64,000 bases of DNA from Protula sp. h YS-2021 (lineage: Eukaryota; Annelida; Polychaeta; Sabellida; Serpulidae): positions 992,001 to 1,056,000 of the forward strand of contig OX457031.1 in the NCBI GenBank assembly GCA_949752745.1, given 5' to 3'. Positions 9,106 to 19,191 of the stretch are shown here, piece by piece (positions within the stretch are counted from its first letter, which is position 1; every line of letters starts with the position of its first letter). The position numbers were made by a program, and so were the translations under genes. Below the pieces are notes generated by a model. It ran no database searches and was not told where the DNA came from. It saw only the letters and a list, made by a program, of their open reading frames with translations.

Positions 9106-9395
9106 GCGGCGATGACATAGTCTAGATGACGTCACCACGGACAGATCGAGCAGTCATCGAAGGCTTGTTAAATCACATGACCTGCATAAGATCACGTGAC
9201 TCTGCATTGACTCACGTGACTACATTGTAGCTAGTCTGTATTGTCGTAATCAAGTGCATCATGACGCAACAGTTTTGCGATGGAGCAGATTTGAACAGTG
9301 CTATATATTTTCCAATTGTAAGAGAAACCCGTGCGTAAGAGTGTTGAATGACTCTTTGAATTTTTGTAAATGAAATAAATGTGATATCATATATA
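9106..9395 (+). other. conserved exon-like block with poly(A) signal; possible alternative terminal exon
   Basis: An acceptor-like TTCTTGGTACAG precedes GCGGCGATGACATAG, and AATAAA follows at 9374-9379. The arrangement is kept at 21622, 35240 and 45206. Spliced to ACBD5 exon 9 (phase 0) it would add only Ala-Ala-Met-Thr and a stop. The block contains a perfect CRE (TGACGTCA, 9127-9134) and two CACGTGA E-box sites, so it could instead be a regulatory element. Transcript data would decide. Confidence 0.35.
9127..9234. promoter_or_regulatory. CRE and E-box cluster
   Basis: TGACGTCA at 9127-9134, then atcacatgacc, atcacgtgactc and ctcacgtgacta. It is retained at 21643-21755 and, in part, at 45227-45300. 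The oldest copy (35262 on) has lost the CRE core. Function is inference. Confidence 0.4.
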
Positions 9396-9444
9396 TTTAG
9401 TGATTTTTTTTGGTCCAAGAAATGGCTGGTTATTTACCTGCGAT

Positions 9445-9672
9445 TGGCCTTGGGTTTAGGGGCGGGAGGAGGAGGGGGGTCGGGGAGATGGGAGGGGGGC
9501 GGGGAGGTGGAGCAAGGGCTGGGAGTTGGGAAGGTGCTGGGAGGTGGAGGAGGGGCAGGTAGGGGGAGGGGGAGAAGGTGGAGGAGAGGCAGGGAGGTGG
9601 GAAGGGGCGGGGAGGTTGAGGAGGGGAGGGGAGGGTGGAGGGGAGGTGGGTCGGAGGGGGAGGGAGGGGCAT
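9445..9672. repeat. G-rich minisatellite (gggaggtggaggaggggc type)
   Basis: Long run of G3-G6 tracts on the + strand, enough for many G-quadruplexes. The homologous tract is at 21965-22245. A second G-rich patch is at 9785-9990. Long Gly/Arg or Pro frames here are repeat artefacts. Confidence 0.85.
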
Positions 9673-10103
9673 TGCGATTGGATGGTGAAAAATTATAAAC
9701 CGGGTCTATACACCATTATATAATTGTTGAGCATAATACTGATGTCAAACAATGCATTTCTTTTGGTGTTGTAAAACTGGGAGAGAAGTTACGGTGAGAG
9801 GGGGAGGGGGACGATTGGGGGGTGTGGTGTGGGTTTGGAAGATGAGTGAGCATCTGCTCGGTGAGATGGGTGGGAGGGGGTGGGGGTGCTGACGGATAAA
9901 GTTGTACAAAAAGGTTGCTGTGGTGAATGGTGGAAGGAACGGGGGGTCGGGCGGGGAGGGGTCGGGCGGGGAGGAAGGAGCAGGAGGGATTGAGATTGTT
10001 ATCATGTCACAGGGCTATCACAATGAGAGAAATCGATTCGTAATTTTTATTTTATTATTTTACACATCCATAACGCAAACATTAGAAGCAATGTCATTAC
10101 AGG

Positions 10104-10325
10104 CGACATGTCGTTATAAGCCATGTCGTTATAAGCCATGTCGTCATAAGCCATGTCGTTATAAGCCATGTCGTCATAAGTCATGTCGTTATAAGCCATG
10201 CCGTCATAAGGCATGTCGTTATAAGCCATGCCGTCATAAGCCATGTCGTTATAAGCCATGTCGTCATAAGCCATGTCGTTATAAGCCATGCCGTCATAAG
10301 CCATGTCGTTATAAGCCATGTCATC
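10104..10325. repeat. 15/30-bp minisatellite, unit gtcgttataagccat
   Basis: About 15 units alternating gtcgttataagccat and gtcgtcataagccat. Homologous arrays are at 22650-22712, 38440-39150 (much expanded, different unit), 45750-45785 and a remnant near 53575. It is flanked by cattataacgac words on its 3' side (10390-10410). Confidence 0.93.
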
Positions 10326-11362
10326 ACAAAGATGTTTTAATGTTTCTCAATTTGATTTGAATTTGATTCGTTTCCAAAATACAGTATAACGGCATTATAA
10401 CGACGCCGGATATCGCGACATATTCGGTGTCCCGACACAAATGTTTGGACCCACATTAGTTTTTCTCCAGTTTAACACTCTTGGTTATATGATACAAGCT
10501 TTTTATAAAAGTGATTATGTGATTATAAACTGTACTTTTAAAGTGAAATTGTAATACATTTATACGAAACTTCAAAACGACTTAGGCATTAACCGGTATT
10601 CGATTAACCGATTTCATCTGTACTTGTGTTACTTGTATGAAATGTAACTGGCATACTGTTAACCGACTTAGGCATTATTCGGTATTCGATTAACCGATTT
10701 TATCTGTATTACTGTTACTTCTAAAAGATGTTTTCATTAAGTCATTTGACAAAGCAGAGTAGTTATAATTAGCCGATTTTAATGCATAAGCATTTACATA
10801 CAAATTATCCATTTATTACTAAATTGCAGTTACTAAGTATAAATTTAAGTAGTTATTTTGTGTCGAAGTTTTCCACAAGTCAAAAGTGCTTTTACGAATT
10901 AAATGTCGTAAAAAGAAAATGTACATAAATAAGAAAGATACATATCAGGAATATTTTTTTCTTTACGCAACTGTTTGCTTTGGGAGCCGTCCATAATGAC
11001 GTAAGCAAACCCTTTCTCCCCCCACCACTCGCCGATTTCACTCAGGTAATCATAATGTGTGACGTCACAAGGTGCGATCAGCTCAGGAGGCCGCACCGAC
11101 AAGCCATCCCCTCCCCCTACCCCCCCCCCTCCCCGCCCGCCCCATCTTCTATGCGTACGTGCTTTGTGGATGCCCTCTAGAAAGGACCAATCGCTTTACA
11201 ATGCACAGAAGTTTGAATTCTCCGTGGAGTTATAGTGAATGGTTCAGTTTCTTTAACTTAGACTTGGATCTGCAGCTCTTCTTGCAGTCGTCATATGGAG
11301 TGCTGCGTTCAGTGTTCTATGGTGATTACGTCACTATGGCAACGTTTGGGATGAAACTCGTC

Positions 11363-13444
11363 TTATGTGAGTTTGAAAACAGCGTCATCAGTAAGAAGGA
11401 GCAAGTGACCGAAGTGATCCACTGTGGCGTGTAGTGGGTATTTTATCTTCTCGCTGAGTTTGAGCACGTGCCACGTGTTGTCGTTTATGCAGAGCTGGAG
11501 TCGGTGATTCCAATAATCACAAACAAGGGCGTGGCCGTGTGCATCGCTACAGGCTACACGTGGCCGTGAGAAATCACCAGGAGCACTTCCTTTTCTACCG
11601 AGGTGTGAGTATGTGTCTTTACTCAGGTCATAACGCTCTACAGCATGCATCAAACTACTCGATAAGGTCAGGATTTTTTTTCCGATGGAGAAGTCGTAGC
11701 AATGCTTGTGCAGCTCTACTTGTTTTATGCACGACCACCCGCTCCTGCCGCGTTGATGTATCGTTACAGTCTTATTATATCTCAGCCCGTATACATACTG
11801 ATTGTCACAGGCGGCATCCCAGTAGCGACCTACAGCAATCACGTGCTTAATAACGCCGTCAGCAGTGACAGCCACCAGTCCTAGGTCTTTGTGAGGCTTG
11901 TGTTTGTGTTTATCACTGACACCTCCACAAGCGGCTATAATGCTGCCATCAGAGGCTTGTGACACCGCCCGTGCCTGATATCCCACACAGTCCTCGTCAT
12001 CACACGTGGAGCTCCATTCTCGTATCCAGACAGTCTTCACTTTGCATATTGAATCGATGTTACTGTACCTGAGAATATCTATGTCACCTGTATCAAACAC
12101 TATACATATATGGTTATCTATGCTTGCAATCTTCCGTGATTTATCACGATTACATTTAAACAGTTTTGTCACTTGAAGTGTCCTTGACACATAGTCACCG
12201 AAAGAAGCCCCATTCACAACAACGCTTTCCACTGCCTTGGCAACTGCTTTTGAGCTTAGATGTTCCATGTTAAATTCAAAAGGCTGGGCATGTAACACTT
12301 CAAATGCCTCTTCTGATATTGGTCGGCTCGTGTGACTTGATTGGGCAGGGATTGCTATCAGAAATCCTTTCCTTGCCTCATGGGCAACAGGAGAAGCCCG
12401 ATTCATAACAACGTCTTCCGATAGCCTGGAAAATCTTTCTAAGCTAAAATGTTCCATGTTAAATTCTTGAGGGAGACCTGGTGAAGGCTGGCCATGTGAC
12501 TCTGCATATTTCGATTCTAATATTGATGTGTGACTTGATTGGTCAGAGATTGCAATCTGCATTTGCTTAAGTTGTTCAATGGTTTCGTCTCCGTGTAGAA
12601 CTGTTATTGTTAATTCCTCATTATCTTCTTCCATTGATTTAATTAACATTGAAAACGTGTCCCGGCTTCGTTTCGATTGGTCCACCATGTCGTTAATTAA
12701 TGCTTCATTTAAGAGTGTCCGCTGGTCGTTCTCTGACATCGTGTCCTTGATAATCTTCATATCCGTATTAAACGAGGCCCGATGTGTGTCCAAGGTTTCG
12801 ATACTGGAGTCAAAGCTTTTTCTCTGTTCCTCCCGTTTCTTCTCAACTTCTTGGCGAAGTTTTTCATGGACTTTTCTAACCTCGCTAATGATTTGTTTTT
12901 TTGAGTCCTTTATTTTGCGAACAGCGTCACAAAAAAGAGAGCTGGCTTTTGCATTGGCGTCTAATTTCTTGGCTTTGGCATTATCAAACTGTTGAACTGT
13001 CTCTTCCATGGCTGTTAAAACCCTTTGGAGCTTTTCCTCGCTTGCGGCTTTCATGTCACTTATCATGTATATGTGGTGCGCTTTGGTTGTAGGTTGCTTT
13101 GTGTGGCCTCTTTTACAGCGGTCACCGATATACATATCACACTGATGACATTTTCCCACTGCCGGTTCGTCGTCGCACAACTCACATACTTGTTTATCTT
13201 TGAGCCTGTTTGTGTGATCATGATGAAGGTCGATCAGCTTTTGTATGCGGAAATCTCTTTTGATATCCTTCTGCTGGGAGACTCGCTGGCAGATGGGACA
13301 TTGAAGCAGTCCATCTTCGTCTATCATCTCATCTACGTCCTTTTGACACAAATTGTGGAGGCATTTTAATGACATGGGATTCTCCAAGATTTCAAGATGT
13401 ATCGGACAGGTAAGCTCTTCAGCAAGGTTCATCGACAGCGCCAT
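11363..13444 (-). CDS. TRIM-like RING/B-box/coiled-coil/NHL protein, copy 1 (intact)
   Basis: Single open frame of 693 residues, no intron. A RING-type finger spans residues 13-52 with ligand spacing C13-x2-H16-x11-C28-x-H30-x2-C33-x2-D36-x12-C49-x2-C52, so His and Asp sit where Cys is usual. A B-box is at 87-123 (CELC, CHQC, C110, H114, H123), with Gly107 where a ligand Cys would be expected. A coiled coil follows at about 135-300, then a linker with an internal duplication (297-351 and 363-414) and a C-terminal region with a clear NHL repeat at 619-652 (GSAPGDFSRP, then ALVCDYWNHRLQL). The family are mostly E3 ubiquitin ligases, but the altered finger makes catalysis uncertain. The start is the first ATG; Met5 is also possible. 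Confidence 0.9.
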   Translation of the reverse strand: MALSMNLAEELTCPIHLEILENPMSLKCLHNLCQKDVDEMIDEDGLLQCPICQRVSQQKDIKRDFRIQKLIDLHHDHTNRLKDKQVCELCDDEPAVGKCHQCDMYIGDRCKRGHTKQPTTKAHHIYMISDMKAASEEKLQRVLTAMEETVQQFDNAKAKKLDANAKASSLFCDAVRKIKDSKKQIISEVRKVHEKLRQEVEKKREEQRKSFDSSIETLDTHRASFNTDMKIIKDTMSENDQRTLLNEALINDMVDQSKRSRDTFSMLIKSMEEDNEELTITVLHGDETIEQLKQMQIAISDQSSHTSILESKYAESHGQPSPGLPQEFNMEHFSLERFSRLSEDVVMNRASPVAHEARKGFLIAIPAQSSHTSRPISEEAFEVLHAQPFEFNMEHLSSKAVAKAVESVVVNGASFGDYVSRTLQVTKLFKCNRDKSRKIASIDNHICIVFDTGDIDILRYSNIDSICKVKTVWIREWSSTCDDEDCVGYQARAVSQASDGSIIAACGGVSDKHKHKPHKDLGLVAVTADGVIKHVIAVGRYWDAACDNQYVYGLRYNKTVTIHQRGRSGWSCIKQVELHKHCYDFSIGKKILTLSSSLMHAVERYDLSKDTYSHLGRKGSAPGDFSRPRVACSDAHGHALVCDYWNHRLQLCINDNTWHVLKLSEKIKYPLHATVDHFGHLLLLTDDAVFKLT

Positions 13445-13745
13445 TGCTTCTAACTGAAATAAAGACGCCTGTATTAGTTTCGATATATCTGGAACAGAAA
13501 GTTAAAATGACAACCTTTTTTGAGAGAGAGATGCTGGCCTGTTACGCCAGCCTTCTTCAAACGTTGCATCATTGTTGTGAATTCCAAGAACAGGAAAAGG
13601 GGGTTATGCAGTCACGACCACCCCCACCCCCAATCTCTACAACCGATCACGGCTCGGAATGCAACTGTAGGAGCCATTAGTACCCCCAACCCCCCCCACC
13701 ACCACCACTGTGCAATTACATATTCGAGATGTGAACGGTTTCAAA
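13445..13745 (-). other. upstream flank of TRIM copy 1
   Basis: Shared with the regions upstream of TRIM copies 3 (41996-42180) and 5 (58757-59070), including the words cgttgcatcatt and aggagccatt. Copies 2 and 4 have a different upstream. It probably includes the promoter; no TATA box is obvious. Confidence 0.4.
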
Positions 13746-13749
13746 GTTT

Positions 13750-14875
13750 AGAAGTTTTTTAGCCCAATTTACGTTACACGTAAGCTGGGGTATTCCTATC
13801 GGTCTGCGGATGGCGTCCGTTAGTTAGTTAGTTATTTATTTAGTAAACTTTGTTTCAAAATGCATCTCCTCCTACAATTTTGATCCGGTGTCATTTATTT
13901 TTGGTATGAGGCATCCCTAAGGGGTCGTGCATACGGATTGTGCTTATCTAGTCGATCGGGTGATTTTTGAATTTTTGACGAATTTAAAAATAAATGTATC
14001 TCCTCCTACATTTTTGACCCGATGTCATTTATTTTTGGTATGAAGCACCCCTAAAGGGTTCGGCATACGGCGTGTACTTTTTTGGTCGATCGGACAATTT
14101 TTGTATTTTGGGGGATTTTATAAAGAAATTTTAAAATGTATCTCCTCTTACATTTTTGACCCGATGTCATTTATTTTTGGTATGAGGCACCCCTAAAGGA
14201 TCGTGCATACGGCTTATGCTTTTTTAGTTTGTATTTTTGGGGAAATTTTTAAGCAAAAATTTCGAAAATAATTCAAAATGCATCTACTCCTACAATTTTG
14301 ATTCGATGTCATTTATTTTTGGTGTGAGTGCTTACGGCTTGTGCTTTTTAGTCGATCGGGCAATTTTTGTATTTTAGGGAGTTTTTGAAGAAACATCTTC
14401 AAAATGCATTTCCCCCTGCAGTTTTGAACCTCTTTTTTTTTTTTTTTGGGGGGGGGGGGGTTGCGGCATCCCTAAGAGGTTGAGAATACGACTTGCGCTT
14501 TTTAGTCGATCCGACAATTTCTGTATTTTTTGGGAATTTTTGAACCGATTTCATTTATTTTTTGCTATGAGGCATCCTTAGGTAGGTCTCGCATACGGCT
14601 TGTGCTATTTGACTAGACTTGGGAATTTTTTATTTCGGGGGGAATTTTTGATAAAAATACCTCCAAATGCATTTTCTCCTGCAGTTTTGATCAAACATCA
14701 TTTATTTTGGGGCTGAGGCATGCTTAGGTGTCGTGAATATGGCCTGTCTTTTTCAGTCGATGAGAGAATTTTTGAAGAAAAAAATTCAAAATGCATTTCC
14801 TCCTACAGTTTTTATTAGATTTCATTTATTTCCGATATTTATTTTTCGGAATTTTTGAAAAAAATATTGCATGAA
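13750..14875. repeat. about 125-bp degenerate satellite, eight or so units
   Basis: Each unit has aaaatgcatctcctcctaca, then gatgtcatttatttttggta and tgaggcacccctaa. It begins after gtaagctggggtattcctat and ccgttagttagttag. An inverted relative is at 36060-36990. The 4.5-kb block from here to 18275 interrupts the segmental unit, because the flanking sequences are adjacent in the unit at 42166-42190. Confidence 0.85.
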
Positions 14876-14879
14876 TCTC

Positions 14880-16470
14880 CTCCTGCAGCGCATAAACGCA
14901 AGTTAAATGAACTTGCGCAGTAGTCAGATTTAACAACCGCACATCGACGCAAGTTAAAGAAACATTTGCAGTAGTCCAAATTAAGTACTCCGCATCGATG
15001 CAAGTTAAATAAACATGCGCATTGGTCCGTAGTCTGAACTGCGCATCGACGGAAGATAAATAAAGATGCGAACTGGTCCAAAATAGGCACCGCGCATCAA
15101 CGCAGGTTAAATAATTAGCGCACTGGTCCGAAAAAAAACTACGCTTCGACGTAAGTTGAATAGACATGCACAGTGGTCTGAAATGCGAACGGCGCATCAA
15201 CGCAGCCTAAAGAAACATGCACACTGGTCCCAAATGTGAATCGCACATCGAGGCAAATTAAATAAACATGCGCAGTGGTCCAAAATGCGAACCGCGCATC
15301 AACGCAAGTTAAATAAATATGCGCACTGGTCTGAAATGAGAACCACGCATCAACACAAGTTAAATAAACATGGGCAATGGCTTCAAATGCGAACAGCGCA
15401 TCGACGGAAGTTCAATAAACATGCGATCCGGTCCAAAATAAGCACTGCACATCAACGCAAGTTAAACAAACATGCGCACTTGACCGAAAAAAGAACCATG
15501 CATCGACGCAAGATGAATAGACATGCGCAGTGGTCTGATTTGAGAACCGCCCATCAACGCAAGCTAAATAAACATGCGCAGTGGTCCGAAGAAAGAACCA
15601 TGAATCGACGCAAGTTGAATAGACATAAGAGTCGGGCATCGACGGGACTTAAATAAACATGCGTTCTGGTCCGAAACGCAAATCGCGCGTCAACGCAAGT
15701 TAAATGAACCTGCTCACTTGTCCCAAAATGCGAACTGCGCATCAACGCAACCTAAAGAAACAGGTATACTGGTCTGAAATGCGAGCCGGATATCAACGCA
15801 AATTAAATAAACATGCACACTGGTCCGAATTGCGAACCGCACTTAAGCGTAAGTTAAATAAGCATTTGCACCGGTCCAAAATAAGTACCGATCATCAACA
15901 GAAGTTAAATAAATATGCGCAATGGTCCAAAATGCTAACCACGCATCAACACAAGGTAAAAAAAAAACATGCGCGCTGGTTCGAAATGCGAACCGCACAG
16001 CAACACAAGCTAAATAAGCAAGCACACTGGATTAAAATAAGCACGTTGCATCAACGCAAGTTAAATAAACATGCGCCAACGTAAGTTAAATAAACATTTG
16101 CACTGGTCTAAAATAAGCACCGCGCATCAACGCAAGTTAAATAAACATGCGCACTTCTCCGAAATTCGAACCGCGCATCAACGCAAGTTAAATAAACATG
16201 CGCAGTGGTTCGAAATGCGAACCACGCTCCAACGCAAGTTAAATAAACATTTGCACTGGTCCAAAATAAGCACTGCGCATCAACTAAGTTAAATAAACAT
16301 GCGCACTGGTCCGAAATTCGAACTGCTCATCAACGCAAGTTAAATCAACATAGGCACACGTCCAAAATAAGCACCGTGCATCAACGCAAGTTAAATAAAC
16401 ATGCAAGCTGGTCCGAAATGCGAACCGCGTATCAAGGCAACCTAAGAAAACTTGGGCTGTCCGAAATAAG
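14880..16470. repeat. 51-bp satellite array, first part
   Basis: About 30 units of the type aagttaaataaacatgcgca, gtggtccgaaatgcgaaccg, cgcatcaacgc. Because 51 is divisible by three, long open frames run through on both strands, with a 17-residue period (KLNKHAQWSEMRTAHQR on +). The frame breaks several times, so a gene is unlikely. Confidence 0.93.
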
Positions 16471-17640
16471 TACCGCTCATCAACGCAAGTAAAACAAGTG
16501 GGTCAGTGAAACTGACTATGTCTCCCGCCGGCGTACAATCCCGGTATTTGATTTTGTTAGGTTGGACTACAACCCTTCGTATCATGTTCGTGAATTTTAA
16601 AATTCCAGCTGGGCCAATGTCCTTAAGCCAACATGGCTCATTTACAATACCAATTCTTGTTACCATTCATACTACCTATGTGTATAACATTTGGCAATTG
16701 TTTAAAAAAATGTAGGCTTGAGTGTGTTAACAAACTCATTCCAGTATGTAAGGGTTGTGAAAATTTCTGAAGTTCAGCTGGGCCAATGTCCTTGGGCCGA
16801 CAGGGCTCATTTACAATACCGACCTTTGTTGTTCCAATACTTCCTATATCTAAAAGATTTCAACAATAGATCCAGAAATGTAGGCTTGAGTGTGTTAACA
16901 AACTCATTCAACTGAGTAAGGATTGGGAAAATTTGTGAAGTTCAACTGGGTCAATGTCCTTGGGCTGACATGGCTCATTTACGATACCAAACCTTGTTGG
17001 TTCTAATACTACTCACAGTTAAGATATCTTGTCAATCGGTGCAGAAATGTAGGCTTGAGTGTGTTAACAAACTCTTCCAGTATGTAAGAGTTGTGAAAAT
17101 TTCTGAAGTTCAGCTGGGCCAATGTCCTTGGGCCGATACAGCTCATTTACAATACCGATCCTTGTTCGTTCCAGTACTATTCATAGATACAATATCTAAA
17201 CAATCGGTGGAAAATTGTAGGCTTGAGTGTGTTAACAAACTCATTCGACCGAGTAAGGATTGGGAAAATTTGTGAAGTTCAGCTGGGGCAATGTCCTTGG
17301 GCCAATATGGCTCATTTACAATACCAATCCTTGTTTGTTCCAGTACTACCCATAGACACAATATCTTTACAATCGGTGAAAACGTAGGCTTGGGTGTGTT
17401 AAACTCATTCAACTGAGTAAGGATTGGGAAAATTTGTGAGGTTCAGCTGGGCCAATGTCCTTTGGCCGACATGGCTCATTTACAATACCGATCCTTGTTC
17501 GTTCCAGTACTACCCATAGATACAATATCTTAACAATCGGTGGAAAAATGTAGGCTTGAGTGTGTTAACAAAAAAGGTGTCGACAGACAGACGGACAGAC
17601 AAACCCGCAAACTATAGTCCCCCGGCGGGGGACTAATAAA
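16470..17640. mobile_element. insertion within the satellite, with about 167-bp internal tandem repeats
   Basis: It splits the 51-bp array. The left end has gactatgtctcccgccggcg; the right end has gacagacggacagacaaacc and a GTCCCCCG-G-CGGGGGAC hairpin at 17617-17633, so the ends are imperfect inverted repeats. Inside, gtaggcttgagtgtgttaac recurs near 16713, 16870, 17048, 17217, 17383 and 17549. No open frame for a transposase is seen, so a non-autonomous element is likely. Confidence 0.65.
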
Positions 17641-18015
17641 CATGCGCACTGGTATGGAATAAGAACCGCACATAAACACAAGGTAAATAAACATGCGCAC
17701 TGATCCGAAATAAGAACCGCACATCAACACAAGGTAAATAAACTTGCGCACTGATCCGAAATAAGAACCGCACATCAACACAATGTAAATAAACGTGCGC
17801 ATTGATCCGAAATAAGAACCGCACACCCACAAAAGGCAAAAAAAAAATTGGGCGCTCGTCAGAAATGCGAACCGTACATCAACGCAAGTTAAGTAAACAT
17901 GTGCACTGTTCCAAAATGGGAACCGCGCATCTACGAAAAATTAAATAAACACGCGCACTTGTCTGAATAAGAACCGCGCATCAAGGCAAGTTACATAAAT
18001 ATGCGCACTATGCGT
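17640..18015. repeat. 51-bp satellite array, second part
   Basis: About seven units that continue the array interrupted at 16470; some units are locally homogenised (gatccgaaataagaaccgca three times). Confidence 0.9.
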
Positions 18016-18274
18016 TGTTTGAACATATCTATGTCAGACTATCCAGTCTACCAGAGATACAAAAGATCTGTTTCCCATTTTTCTGGGAAAGAAATCTTTG
18101 TATGTATTTATCGGTCTATGTTCTGGTCCGGTGCTAAATTAATCATTGGGCTAGCTCTTTGCCGTCTCATCTTTTGAAGCCCAATTTATCAGGAAAATTC
18201 CCTTGCTCGTGCACGCTGGAATTGGTTTTATTGCTTTTCGTAAGCTGGGACTTTGTCCTTGGACAAACTTGTTT

Positions 18275-18850
18275 TCTTTTTCTTACGGTCCTCTCTGCTC
18301 TTGTTAACAATACTGAGAACATTACACACATTTATATTATGATAGAATTAGTCAAGAAGAAATGTTATGGGAAATATCTTATAGGGTTCGATCTGCATCA
18401 TGCTTTTAATTCTATTTTCAAGATCACACTAACCTTTAGAAGGCGTATCCCTTAAGCTCTTCTGAGAATATTTTTTGTCAATTTGCTCCTTTCTGCAACT
18501 TTTGTTTGATGTAAGCAGAAGCATAATCCTGCAGTCTGTATTTTTTTGTCCTACATTTTAACCGGATTGAATCCTGAAACAATACGAAACTTTGAACTGA
18601 TAAGCGTATGATCGTTTGAGGTAAAACACTGTTATCTACGATAAGTGGTTTTTCTTGAGCACTTCTATCAGATAATTTGTTAGTATTTAAAGGTACACTC
18701 TTCAGTGACACACCCATTATTTTGCGATCAATCAGACAGAACTAATATAATGGGTAGAAGTGGGTGTGCCGGGAGGGGGGTTCTCACCAAGCCAATGAAC
18801 ATGTAAAAAATAAGAAGTAAATAAATGAAATAAAATAGAAGGGGGAGAGG
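18275..18850. other. resumed segmental unit, intergenic
   Basis: From ttcttacggtcctctctgct on, the sequence matches 42180-42730 and 59065-59607. It contains no gene that I can support and ends in the C-rich tract at 18857-18916. Confidence 0.6.
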
Positions 18851-19008
18851 GATAGAACCCCCTCCCCCCTCCCCCTCCCCCTCTCCCTCCCCCTCCCCCT
18901 CCCTCTCCCTCTCCTTGGGCGATGGAAGAAGGAGGTTAAGGGGTCAGGAGGTAGGTCGGGTGCAAATAACCTTGCCATGCGAATGACCTTGCCGTGACCT
19001 TGTTGCAG

Positions 19009-19191
19009 AGGAGTTGTAGGAGCCGTGAGAACTCGGGCAGCTCCCAGGGCCGGCACCCTTCCTGGTGGCCGCTCAACAACTCACGAAGCCGGACCTGGAT
19101 CTTCATCCTCATCTGGCCCTTCCTCGTTCACTGGTTGATCAGCTTCGTGAGCAGGAGGAGGAACAGGTGGGCGGTTGCTATGGATAGTTGA
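19009..19191 (+). CDS. duplicate ACBD5 last exon, intact
   Basis: Same 183-bp length, acceptor (CCTTGTTGCAG) and phase as the exon at 6677. It encodes RSCRSRENSGSSQGRHPSWW, PLNNSRSRT, the anchor WIFILIWPFLVHWLISFV and the basic tail, with few substitutions. No other ACBD5 exon is near it, so it is either a relic or an alternative last exon for the gene at 491-6859. The following UTR and AATAAA (19583-19588) are conserved. Confidence 0.7.
   Translation, partial: RSCRSRENSGSSQGRHPSWWPLNNSRSRTWIFILIWPFLVHWLISFVSRRRNRWAVAMDS

Larger units (their letters stand above)
6590..18850. repeat. segmental unit 1 (ACBD5 last exon to TRIM copy 1)
   Basis: Order: ACBD5 last exon, UTR, 22-bp array, AAT, exon-like block, G-rich, 15-bp array, TRIM on the other strand, flank. 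It carries a 4.5-kb satellite insertion at 13750-18275. Confidence 0.85.

Noticed and set aside
9381..9698. Gly/Arg-rich frames on + and Pro-rich frames on -
   Set aside because: They are artefacts of G-rich low-complexity DNA; the same holds at 21929-22276.
10047..10319. Frame encoding (MAYNDMAYDD)n
   Set aside because: 15-bp minisatellite; the other units have only a few copies and no frame is kept.
12579..12995. 138-codon + strand frame opposite TRIM copy 1
   Set aside because: Antisense shadow of the coiled-coil coding region; similar shadows occur opposite the other TRIM copies.
14880..16292. Series of + strand frames of 73-126 codons in the 51-bp satellite as a repeat-protein gene
   Set aside because: The frame breaks between units and both strands are equally open; kept only as a finding to test.
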